This document shows positions 35,490-44,072 of a stretch of 64,000 nucleotides of DNA, piece after piece; positions within the stretch are counted from its first letter, which is position 1, and every line of letters starts with the position of its first letter. The position numbers and the translations under genes are program-made. The notes beneath the pieces are model-generated. The model saw only the letters and a program-made list of their open reading frames with translations, ran no database searches and had not been told where the DNA came from. The stretch comes from RZYX01 sp036654375 (lineage in GTDB: Bacteria; Bacillota; Clostridia; Oscillospirales; Acutalibacteraceae), in the NCBI GenBank assembly GCA_036654375.1, contig JAVVSD010000006.1, forward strand, positions 33,386-97,385, in the 5' to 3' direction.

Positions 35490-37337
35490 GTGGCTGCGAA
35501 AAAAACACAGAATAATGATAATAAAGAGCAGAGCCAACAACCAGACAAGGAAAAAAACAAAACTGCTTCAAGCAAAAATAATACAAAGACATCAACTGAA
35601 AAAGCAAGCAAAGAGGCAGGCAAGTTGCCTGAAAAAACAACCTCCACAGATAAACCAAAGCAAAGCAAAGTTGAAAATCCGGAAAAGAAAAATAAAACTG
35701 AAAAATCAACCAAAAATAAAAAAGAAACAAGTGCAAAAGGCACTGCAAATAACACAAAAACCAAAGCAGAAGAGATGCCAGCAAAAAAGACTAAAGAAAA
35801 ACCAGCAGAAAAATCTAAAGAAGCAAAAACAAATAAAAAAGGCGAAACAAAAACATCGCCAAAGCCGACAGAAAATCCGAAAGATGAGCAAAATAAAAAG
35901 TCTGGAAATAAGGGAAAAGAAAAACCAGATGCAATAATAGAAGAAAAGAAAAAGCCACAACAAAAAAAGCAGACAAAGAAACCAAATCAAGCAAAAAAAG
36001 ATACAAAGGAAAAAGCTGAAAAGTCTTTAGAAGAGCCTTTAAAAGAAAAAACAGATAACACTCAAAAGAAGAATATTGAGCAAAAGGGAAAAAAGAAGAA
36101 GTCACCACCAAAGGCTGGAGAGCCACAAGCAAAGAAAGAGCTTGAATCGTTGAAACAAGAGCAAAAAGAAACACTAAAACAGGCCTTGATGCTTGCGGAA
36201 GAAACCTTGCAAATAAAAATTGGCAATGAATCAAAAGCCGAGAAGATAGACGATAAAAAGGATAACGCAAAAGAAAATATAGAAGATAATGCAGAAAAAT
36301 ATACTAAATATGTAGTTGATGTCAAGGAGAAGGAAGGTAAATTTAAAAGCGGTGAGGATGAAAACAATCACTTAGAATATTCTTCAAAGCTTGAAAAAAT
36401 TCTTCCTGTAGATACTGACAAGCCTTCAGAGCTTCTTCGCAAGGTGCTTACAATAATGAGCGCAATAATTATTATTGTCTGTCTTGTGGTGCTTGTGGTG
36501 TCAACCATGGGCGGACAGCGTGGAAAAGGTTCACCCGATAGGGCAAAAACTCCCGAGGCGGGATTTGTGGGAACAAGCAACGAGGATAAGAATGTGTTTC
36601 CTGAGGGTATACAGGAAAAAAATCAAAACCTTTACCTTGTTAACAAAGATACGGTCGGAGTGATCTCAATTGACTCAACAACTATTGAACAGCCCGTTGT
36701 TCAGTACAAGGACAATGAATACTATCTGACACATGATTTTTATAAAAAGAAGTCAGATCAAGGCACAATCTTTATGGATGTAACTTGTAAGCCTGATTTG
36801 AGCATACAAAATACTGTTTTGTACGCAAGCAACAACAAAGAAGGAACCTTTATATTTTCTCCTCTTTTAGAATACCAAACCAAAGAAGGCTACAAAAAAG
36901 CACCAGTCATAACATTTAACACGCTGACAGCAGACTATCAATGGAAAATCTATGCGTGTTTTTTCACAACGGTGAAGGCGGAAGATGATAATGGCTATGT
37001 TTTTGACTTTGCAAGCCAGAAGCTTAATGAAACCAATTTCGCGGGATTTTTGCAACAGGTTGACATGAGAAAGCTATACACAACAGGCGTCGATATTTTA
37101 CCCACAGAGAAGCTTCTAACAATAGCTATTCCGAGTTTTAACATATATGGGACAGATAAAAAGCCAGTTGAAACAAAGTTTGTAATACTTGCAAGACAAC
37201 TTAGAGATGGCGAAAGTGAAGAGATTGTAGCTTCGCAGATAAGGCAGAACACAAATATATATAAACCGCAAGCTTATTATGATAGCATTAGAAGAGAGAA
37301 TAAAAGCACAGAAGTACCCAGATGGAGTCCTGATTAA
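35490..37337 (+). CDS. Sortase B-like membrane protein lacking catalytic residues (pseudo-sortase)
   Basis: 615 residues from GTG 35490 (GGAGGTGG 5 bases upstream). Residues 1-310 are a Lys/Glu/Thr/Pro-rich disordered region, cytoplasmic by topology. A single helix (LTIMSAIIIIVCLVVLVVSTMG, near 320) is followed by a sortase B domain that aligns well with the next gene's product. All three catalytic positions differ: the His of FGHRM is Ser447 (YASNN), the Cys of STCTYEF is Pro548 (AIPSFN), and the Arg before VVLAR is Lys563. The fold is otherwise kept (NEYYLTHDFYKKKSDQGTIFMD, KKAPVITFNTL, DILPTEKLLTI). It looks like a non-catalytic partner or binder, not a decayed gene. Confidence 0.85.
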   Translation: MAAKKTQNNDNKEQSQQPDKEKNKTASSKNNTKTSTEKASKEAGKLPEKTTSTDKPKQSKVENPEKKNKTEKSTKNKKETSAKGTANNTKTKAEEMPAKKTKEKPAEKSKEAKTNKKGETKTSPKPTENPKDEQNKKSGNKGKEKPDAIIEEKKKPQQKKQTKKPNQAKKDTKEKAEKSLEEPLKEKTDNTQKKNIEQKGKKKKSPPKAGEPQAKKELESLKQEQKETLKQALMLAEETLQIKIGNESKAEKIDDKKDNAKENIEDNAEKYTKYVVDVKEKEGKFKSGEDENNHLEYSSKLEKILPVDTDKPSELLRKVLTIMSAIIIIVCLVVLVVSTMGGQRGKGSPDRAKTPEAGFVGTSNEDKNVFPEGIQEKNQNLYLVNKDTVGVISIDSTTIEQPVVQYKDNEYYLTHDFYKKKSDQGTIFMDVTCKPDLSIQNTVLYASNNKEGTFIFSPLLEYQTKEGYKKAPVITFNTLTADYQWKIYACFFTTVKAEDDNGYVFDFASQKLNETNFAGFLQQVDMRKLYTTGVDILPTEKLLTIAIPSFNIYGTDKKPVETKFVILARQLRDGESEEIVASQIRQNTNIYKPQAYYDSIRRENKSTEVPRWSPD

Positions 37338-37385
37338 TTTGCGATTTTTATATTTAATATAGCTACCAATAAGGAGGGACCATAC

Positions 37386-40248
37386 TTGTCAGAAAACAAG
37401 AATATTCAGAATCCTTTTTTTAGAGATGAGAATAAAGAGTTAAACAGTCCACAACAGCCAACACCGGCATACTATCCGTACCCACCGATGCCACCGCAGG
37501 CACAGCAGGGTGAAAACGGACAGCNNNNNNNNNNNNNNNNNNNNNNNNNNNNNNNNNNNNNNNNNNNNNNNNNNNNNNNNNNNNNNNNNNNNNNNNNNNN
37601 NNNNNNNNNNNNNNNNNNNNNNNNTGCCGATGTACTATCCGTACCCACCGATGCCACCGCAGGCACAGCAGGGTGAAAATGGACAGCCAATGCCAATGTA
37701 CTATCCGTACCCACCGATGCCACCGCAGGCACAGCAGGGTGAAAACGGACAGCCAATGCCGATGTACTATCCGTACCCACCGATGCCACCGCAGGCACAG
37801 CAGGGTGAAAACGGACAGCCAATGCCAATGTACTATCCGTACCCACCAATGCCACAGCAGACACAGCAAGCGGCAAATGAGCCAAACAAAACAAATGCCG
37901 CATACATAGATCAAGCACCAACTCAAAATGCTCCGCAGGAGCCACAAAAAGTGGAACAGATGCCTACAGCACCAATTTCACAACCTGTGAATAACAGCAT
38001 TTCAAGCACGCCAAACCCATTTGCAACAATCCCAGTAGATACCTCGGAAAAATTACCGGGCAAATCAGAGCAGGTCGTAGATGGCAGAGAAGTGTTTGTC
38101 AGACAGCCGGTTATTGACACATCGGCTTCTCGAAATCAAACCGGCACTTCAGGGAAAACAGTTTTTGAAAAAGATGAGTTGATAGTTAGTGAACCCCGTA
38201 GGGCCAACACTATCTATTCTTCACCAACACCTATTTTTGACCCCATAAAGGGAATAGCTGAGGAACAAAATGTACAACAGGAAGAAACGAGAGAAGATGC
38301 ACCGCCAACTACAAACAGTTTCCTCTCGTCAATGAAAAATTTGTATTCTGCAATTGGTGCAAATGGTTCGGATTCTGCACAAAATTTGAGCGAAAATGTT
38401 AGTGCTGAACCACTTCCAGATTTCACAGCGCCGATAGAAACTGTTGAAAGCGATGTTCAGCAAATAAAAACAGTCTATTCAGCCCCTGCAACACAGACCT
38501 TTGAGCCAGTTGAAGTTGATATGACAAAGCATATGCAAAGTAAAACTCAAACTCCAGATAAAACTGAAGTGCAACAGGAACAGCAGTTTTCACTAAATCG
38601 TATGCTTGAACAGCAGGAACAGTCAAAGCCAGTTGAAGTTGAGATGACAAAGCCAGTTGAGCCACAGCAGGTTGAGCCACAGCAGGTTGAGCCACAGCAG
38701 GTTGAGCAGAAAAGCATAAACACTTCATCAAACTTGCAAACTCAGCCACAACAAGAAAAGCCAATAGAAGTCTTTAGCAGCTCTTTTCAGGATACTCCTC
38801 AAGAAGACCAGGCTGAAGAACAGGATATTGAAAAAGATAAGCAGTATTGGGAGTTTATGAACAATCTGCTGGATAGATTTGACGATGGAAAAGTTCACAC
38901 AACAATGGGCGAAAATCCAACTCCTCCACCAGTAGACGATGCACAACAGCTTCAAAGAAAAATACAGGCTATAGAAAATGAAGCCCAGCCTGACCAAGGC
39001 TCACTTTCTGATTTTGGTAAAAATGTTGAGAAGCCTGCATCTGACAGAGTAGTTATCCCAAGAACCCCAAGCTTTTTTAAAAAGAGCGTAACAGACTTTG
39101 ATATGGAAAATCCAAGCTTTGAAGAAGATTTTGAGGAGCTTGAAGACACAAAAAACAAGAAGAGAGAAAAAGCAGTAAGGGAAAAGAAAGAAAGCGTTAA
39201 GAGGGAAAAAGTTGTAAAAGAAAAAGCGCCAAGAGCTAAGAAAGAAAGAAATAGCTCAAAAGCACCAACGAACAGCGACTCCAAGCTTATGAAAGTTGTT
39301 TCGTCAACTGTTCCAATGAAGGGTGACAGCGTTGGAGAGATAATCCGTAAGGTTGTTGTTATAGTTTCTGTTATTGTGCTTCTTGGTTGCGGAATATATT
39401 TTTTAGCATACTTTGTAGACCAACAGAAAAACAAGAATGATGCGGAAGAGTTATCAAAAATGATGATATCTTCACAAAATGACGAATGGTCAACGATTCG
39501 TGAAAAATATCCAAAAATAAACTTCCCAAGCGGAATGCAACCGCAGTTTGCAGACCTTTATGCTATTAACCAAGACCTTGTTGGTTGGATAAAGATTAAA
39601 GGGCTTGACATTAATCTTCCTGTTGTTAAAGGGCAGGACAATGAATACTATTTGAAGCATAACTTTAACAAGGAAAAAAGCAAATACGGAAGCATCTTTT
39701 TGAGCAAAGATAACAATGTTGAAACGCTTGACCTCAACACAGTTTTGTTTGGGCATAGAATGCACAGCGACACTGAGATGTTTACAAATCTTAAGGAATA
39801 TGCAACGCCGGAAGGCTTTAAAAAAGCACCTGTCATTGAGTTCAACACCATTTATGGCAACTATTCATGGAAGGTTTACGCAGTGTTTATAACAAATGGT
39901 ACGGCCAGTGGCGACAATGGCAATGTGTTCAGATACACATTCCCAAATCTTGCAACGCTTGAAAATTACGGGCAGTTCCTTGCAGAGGTCACCCAAAGAA
40001 AGCTTTATGACACAGGAATTGAAATTCTGCCAACTGATAAGCTCTTGACACTTTCCACCTGTACATATGAGTTTGACGGTGCAAGGCTTGTTGTTCTCGC
40101 AAGGCAGGTAAGGTCAGACGAAACAACAGATGTTGACACATCAAAGATACAGTTAAACAAAAATCCTCGTTACCCACAGGCGTGGTATGATGAAAAAGGC
40201 GTAGCAAATCCATATAAAAACTTCGGTGTGTGGGAACCAGTTTATTAA
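37386..40248 (+). CDS. Class B sortase with long proline-rich cytoplasmic domain (assembly gap inside)
   Basis: One gene from TTG 37386, interrupted by 100 N at 37525-37624. The reading frame differs by one across the gap only because 100 is not a multiple of three; the flanking repeats show the true gap is 3 plus a multiple of 66 bases. The N-terminus is a Pro/Tyr/Gln-rich repeat, then about 450 disordered Gln/Glu/Thr-rich residues and a Lys/Arg-rich patch, then one helix (VVVIVSVIVLLGCGIYFLAYF) and a sortase B domain with catalytic His (FGHRM, codon 39754), Cys (STCTYEF, codon 40060) and Arg (ARLVVLAR, codon 40084). The active enzyme of the array; substrate unknown. Confidence 0.88.
37458..37884 (+). 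repeat. 66-bp tandem repeats encoding a Pro/Tyr/Gln unit
   Basis: 22-residue unit (PMPMYYPYPPMPPQAQQG plus ENGQ). Copies at 37458-37523, (gap), 37621-37686, 37687-37752, 37753-37818 and a diverged one to 37884. The copies are almost identical in DNA, which explains why the assembly broke here. Copy number in the genome is unknown. Confidence 0.95.
37525..37624. other. Assembly gap (100 N placeholder)
   Basis: Exactly 100 N inside the 66-bp repeat. From the flanks the missing length should be 3 + 66n bases. Confidence 0.98.
38646..38708 (+). repeat. 15-bp tandem repeats in the sortase B cytoplasmic tail
   Basis: Three copies of CCAGTTGAG/CCACAGCAGGTTGAG-type sequence encode E-P-Q-Q-V in a row. 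Confidence 0.85.
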
Positions 40249-40261
40249 TTAAGTTGAGATA

Positions 40262-40299
40262 TTCCAGACCAATTTTCACAAAACTTGATTGGTCTGGAA
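40262..40299 (+). other. Stable hairpin between the sortase and SpoIID-fusion genes
   Basis: TTCCAGACCAAT and ATTGGTCTGGAA form a perfect 12-bp stem with a 14-base loop. No T-run follows, so it is not a standard terminator; it may be an RNA-processing or stability element within the operon. Confidence 0.6.
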
Positions 40300-40342
40300 G
40301 CTATCTTGATAAAGAAAACTCCTTTGGAATGAGTGTGATGGA

Positions 40343-42604
40343 ATGGAAATTAAATTAATGTCACTTGGGCTTGAGCTATCTCCAGATATTGTGGAATCAC
40401 AAGCAATGGTTGAAACCACAATCGGAAAGCTTTTTGACCAGACGGTCAAGTTCGACAGCTTTAATAGTGAAAAATTATTTATAACCGAGCTTTCAAATGC
40501 AGTAAAGCAGGAGGACATTATTGTTCTTGCAGCAGAGTCAGAGCTTTTCTTGCCGTTCAAAAGCTTCATTGCCAAAGCGTTTCAAATAAAAAAGAAAATA
40601 AACAAACAAATTGCAAAGCAAATAAGGTCAGTCCATCCTGAGATAAAGCCAGACTCAGACCAGTTTGAAGGGCAGGCAACAATACCCGTTGGTGCTGTTC
40701 CGCTTCTTTCAGACGATGGAATGTTTAGCGGATTTGCTATAAAATCAAATCAGCGAATTGTTATTGTAATACCATTTGATATCGATAGATTAGACACAAT
40801 ATTAAATAAAGAAGTTACAAGCTATCTTGCACAAGCACTTCCTGATATAATCAAAGTGGTAGAGGAAGAGGAAGTCAAGGAAGAGCCTGCAAAAACTTTG
40901 TTTAACGAAAGGTTAATAAGTGAAACTACTGAAAAGCTTTTGAAAAAGAAGAGTAAAGTCGCTTTTGCCGATACAAAAACAGTTGACTTTATAGCAGTGG
41001 TGGCAAACAGTATCAAGGAGTTATTAAGCGTTCTAATGGTTTCCGACTTCAGTCTTGAAAAAGGGCAGATGCCAACTCGGGAATATGCAATCAGGCTTGC
41101 AAGGGGCGCGAGAGAAAGCCTTAACACTCCAATTGGTGCGTGTATAACCAATGTTTTCACAGTGAATAAAGAAGATGGCTCAACAGATATGTTTATATAT
41201 TCCTGCATTGCTGACGGTGCTCAGGCAAACGCAATAAAGGTTTATGCAAAACAAGGAGAAACGCTTCCAGAGCTTGTCTTTCACGCCATAAACGAATTGT
41301 TTAAAATGATATATTCATGGGCAGATACGGGCAAGGTTATTCCGCCAATCCCAGAAAAGCCAAAGGACGAAAAAGAACTTCAAAAAGAAAAAACGAGTAG
41401 AAAACATAAAAAGCAAATTCAAATAATAGTTTCGGTTATGCTGGTTGTTTCAATTGTAGCATCGTTCCTTGTTTGCACCTTTGTTGATGATATTTATAAT
41501 ATTCGTGGAACTTTGGCGCAAAAAGAGCAATCGCAACTTAACACTGACGACTTATCTAAACCAGATGTGGAAAATGCTGACGCTAATGCAATCAATAATA
41601 ATAGTGAAAGTAGTGATGAACACGGTGGCCTTGAACTGGACTCCGTGTTCATTGACTATATCAATCAGCAGTCGACAAGCAAACCTGGCTCTACACAGGG
41701 ATCAAACAAAACAACAACAAAAAAGCCAACAACAAATAAAGGGACAGGCTCTGCAAACACAGACAAAAAACCGAACAACACCGAACCAATAACCCCACCA
41801 ACACCAGTAGTCCCACCAAATAGCACTTATCCCGCAACTTTGGTTCTTGATGGGGCATCAGTTGACACAGCCATAGCGATTGCCAGAATAGTTGAAGGTG
41901 AAATGGGAAAAAGCTTTAGCACAGAGGCATTAAAAGCACAAGCCGTTGCAGTGTTTTCATATATAAAGTGTAACAACTGGAACACTGGCGGGCTTGCAAG
42001 AAAAGCATCATATTCAGACAAGGTAATGCAGGCGGTGCAGGCGGTGCTTGGTCAAACGGTCACATATAATGGTAAAACTGCACTGACATCATTTTTTGCA
42101 ATGTCAGCAGGCAAAACCGTTTCCTCAAACACAGTTTGGAACACAAACAATTCTGTGCCATATCTTTCAGGTGGCATAGTTAGTAACGAAAAAAGCAGTG
42201 GGCTTTCTGGATATCAGACAACAAAAACATACTCATCAGCAGACATGAAAACAATGATAGAGAACAAGATAGGAGTAACGCTGGGAAATGATCCTAAAAG
42301 TTGGATAACCATAAATTCACACGATTCAAGCGTCAATGCCGATGTTGGCTATATATCTTCGATGACGGTTGGCGGAAAGACAATTTCAGGCCATGCTTTC
42401 AGGAGTAGCGTGTTAGGCTATGGCATCCGTTCTCATTGCTTTAGCGTGGCTTATAGTGCGGCAAGTGACAGCTTTACACTGACTGTGTATGGATATGGTC
42501 ATGGAGTTGGAATGAGCCAGCAGGGAGCAAATTTTTATGCCAAGCAGGGCTGGGATTATAAGAGAATACTTTCGCACTATTTTCCGGGGACACAGATAGG
42601 GTAA
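40343..42604 (+). CDS. CinA-like/SpoIID fusion membrane protein
   Basis: 753 residues. Residues 1-345 are cytoplasmic and colinear with the CinA encoded at 34192: NSEKLFITELSNAVKQEDIIVLAA matches NEERLTHSLESAFKHSDIVITTGG, and FSGFAIKSNQRIVIVIP matches APGCAIEKDGKIVIMMP; a CinA-C-like part (IGACITNVF...FIYSCIADG) follows. The GGLGPTxDD and AESCTGG motifs are gone. A membrane helix (about 358-378) and a Thr/Pro-rich linker lead to a SpoIID/LytB domain (about 495-753) with IARIVEGEMGKSFSTEALKAQAVAVF and YGYGHGVGMSQ, the peptidoglycan lytic transglycosylase family used in engulfment. I know of no such fusion; it was read by eye. Confidence 0.85.
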   Translation: MEIKLMSLGLELSPDIVESQAMVETTIGKLFDQTVKFDSFNSEKLFITELSNAVKQEDIIVLAAESELFLPFKSFIAKAFQIKKKINKQIAKQIRSVHPEIKPDSDQFEGQATIPVGAVPLLSDDGMFSGFAIKSNQRIVIVIPFDIDRLDTILNKEVTSYLAQALPDIIKVVEEEEVKEEPAKTLFNERLISETTEKLLKKKSKVAFADTKTVDFIAVVANSIKELLSVLMVSDFSLEKGQMPTREYAIRLARGARESLNTPIGACITNVFTVNKEDGSTDMFIYSCIADGAQANAIKVYAKQGETLPELVFHAINELFKMIYSWADTGKVIPPIPEKPKDEKELQKEKTSRKHKKQIQIIVSVMLVVSIVASFLVCTFVDDIYNIRGTLAQKEQSQLNTDDLSKPDVENADANAINNNSESSDEHGGLELDSVFIDYINQQSTSKPGSTQGSNKTTTKKPTTNKGTGSANTDKKPNNTEPITPPTPVVPPNSTYPATLVLDGASVDTAIAIARIVEGEMGKSFSTEALKAQAVAVFSYIKCNNWNTGGLARKASYSDKVMQAVQAVLGQTVTYNGKTALTSFFAMSAGKTVSSNTVWNTNNSVPYLSGGIVSNEKSSGLSGYQTTKTYSSADMKTMIENKIGVTLGNDPKSWITINSHDSSVNADVGYISSMTVGGKTISGHAFRSSVLGYGIRSHCFSVAYSAASDSFTLTVYGYGHGVGMSQQGANFYAKQGWDYKRILSHYFPGTQIG

Positions 42605-42694
42605 CTTGAGAATAATAGCGATTAACAGTTGCTGTGCTATTAAAAGTAAGACAGCAATTCAAAGTAAGACTAAAGCTAATGAATATAGATAAAA

Positions 42695-42724
42695 ACAAGG
42701 CACGACCAATTGGTCGTGCCTTAA
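42695..42724. terminator. Bidirectional terminator between the SpoIID-fusion gene and DUF3784
   Basis: AAGGCACGACCA and TGGTCGTGCCTT form a perfect 12-bp stem; the minus side has GTTTTTATC. Confidence 0.8.
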
Positions 42725-42757
42725 AATCTTGAATACTATAATGACTTAAAGTTGGAG

Positions 42758-43063
42758 TCAATACTTCCTACAACCGACATTAATATATGTGACAAAGAAT
42801 AGAACAATAGCAATAATTGTTGCCAAACAGTAAAGCGTGACTACCTGCGTGTTGTAAAAACTCATAATAGCTGTGATGACACTGATAGTTATTAGCATAG
42901 CGCCCATACTTATACACATTTTTTTAACATCATGTTCCTTATGATATTTCTCTTTTTCTGTATCTGTCATGGTGTTGTAGCCACTAATAAAAAATTCACC
43001 TTTACCCAAAAGAAACGGAACAGACAAAACGGCAAAAATAATAGGCATGATATATGACGACAA
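42758..43063 (-). CDS. DUF3784 family small membrane protein
   Basis: 101 residues from TTG 43063 with GAGGTGA upstream. Three membrane helices; the first loop has the family signature KGEFFISGYNTMTDTEKEKYHKEHDVKKMC. Function unknown. It begins 10 bases after the end of rsmA on the same strand, so it is the second gene of that unit. Confidence 0.85.
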   Translation of the reverse strand: MSSYIMPIIFAVLSVPFLLGKGEFFISGYNTMTDTEKEKYHKEHDVKKMCISMGAMLITISVITAIMSFYNTQVVTLYCLATIIAIVLFFVTYINVGCRKY

Positions 43064-43073
43064 TTAAATCACC

Positions 43074-43922
43074 TCATAAATTTTCGCAAAGAGTTGCAAG
43101 TTCCTGCATCGAAAGCTTTTCAGCACGAACATTGACATCAAGCCCAGAATTTTCAATTGCTTTTGAAACATCACCTTTTGCCAAACCCATGCCGGAACTA
43201 ATGGCATTAAGAGCGGTTTTTCTTCTTTGTGCAAATGCAGCTTTAACCATTTTAAAAAACTTTACCTCGTCAGTCAATTTGATTTCTGCCTCTTTTCGGA
43301 CATCAAGCTTTATAACTTTGCTGTCAACTTTTGGAGCGGGCATGAATGAGCCACGAGAAACATCAAACAGCTTGTATGCCTGTGCGTAGTAGTCAACTGC
43401 AATGGTTACCGCACCAGCCTGCCTGCTTCCAACCTTTGCACAAAGCCTGTCTGCCGCTTCACTTTGAACCATAACGGTAATGCTTTCAACAGGTATCCTG
43501 CTCTCAAGCAAGAGCATAATTATAGGAGAGGTAATATAGTAAGGCAGGTTTGCACAAACGATAACATTCATATCTGCAAATTTTTCTGCAATAAGTGAGT
43601 GCAGGTCAATTTTCATAACATCAGCATTTATAATCTCAACATTATTAAATTCGCAAAGAGTTTCTTCAAGAACCGGCACAAGCCTCGAGTCAATTTCAAT
43701 CGAAACAACCTTGCGTGCTATTTTGGCAAGTTCAGCAGTAAGAACGCCAATACCAGCACCAATTTCGATAACTCCCACATCTTCACAAGCCCCTGACATC
43801 TCGGCCATTTTAGGGCAAACAGAAGGGTTGATTAAAAAGTTCTGTCCCAATGATTTAGAGAAGGAGAATCCATGGCGGGAAAGAATATCTTTTATCTGTC
43901 CAATGTCGGTCAAGTTGTGCAT
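43074..43922 (-). CDS. rsmA: 16S rRNA (A1518/A1519) dimethyltransferase RsmA (KsgA)
   Basis: 282 residues. It dimethylates two adjacent adenines near the 3' end of 16S rRNA during 30S maturation. Seen: KSLGQNFLINP, the SAM motif VIEIGAGIGVLTAEL, IEIDSRLVPVL, INADVMKID, the catalytic NLPYYI motif CANLPYYITSPIIM, and FMPAPKVDSKVI. ATG 43922 has GAGGTATATCAT upstream. It may be co-transcribed with the DUF3784 gene 10 bases downstream. Confidence 0.96.
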   Translation of the reverse strand: MHNLTDIGQIKDILSRHGFSFSKSLGQNFLINPSVCPKMAEMSGACEDVGVIEIGAGIGVLTAELAKIARKVVSIEIDSRLVPVLEETLCEFNNVEIINADVMKIDLHSLIAEKFADMNVIVCANLPYYITSPIIMLLLESRIPVESITVMVQSEAADRLCAKVGSRQAGAVTIAVDYYAQAYKLFDVSRGSFMPAPKVDSKVIKLDVRKEAEIKLTDEVKFFKMVKAAFAQRRKTALNAISSGMGLAKGDVSKAIENSGLDVNVRAEKLSMQELATLCENL

Positions 43923-44036
43923 ATGATATACCTCGTTTTAAATTAATATAGAGTTATTGTACCATATTTTGTGGCTGATTGCATTTTAAATTAAAGAAAA
44001 GTTGCAACCGATTTAGAGGCTTTTTGTGCAAAAAAA

Positions 44037-44060
44037 CCTGCCATGCAAAAGCATGACAGG
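44037..44060 (-). terminator. Terminator of the DUF5692 gene
   Basis: CCTGTCATGC, TTTT loop and GCATGGCAGG, then TTTTTTT on the minus strand. Confidence 0.88.
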
Positions 44061-44072
44061 TAGGGATCTGTT

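Noticed and set aside
35396..36367. Minus-strand frames rich in Phe and Leu
   Set aside because: Reverse reading of Lys/Glu-rich codons of the pseudo-sortase tail; no ribosome sites.
37458..37884. Possible CRISPR array
   Set aside because: Repeats are contiguous with no spacers, in frame and coding.
37420..37947. Minus-strand hydrophobic frames across the gap
   Set aside because: Shadows of the Pro/Tyr/Gln repeats in the sortase gene; amino-acid composition is a reflection of the repeat.
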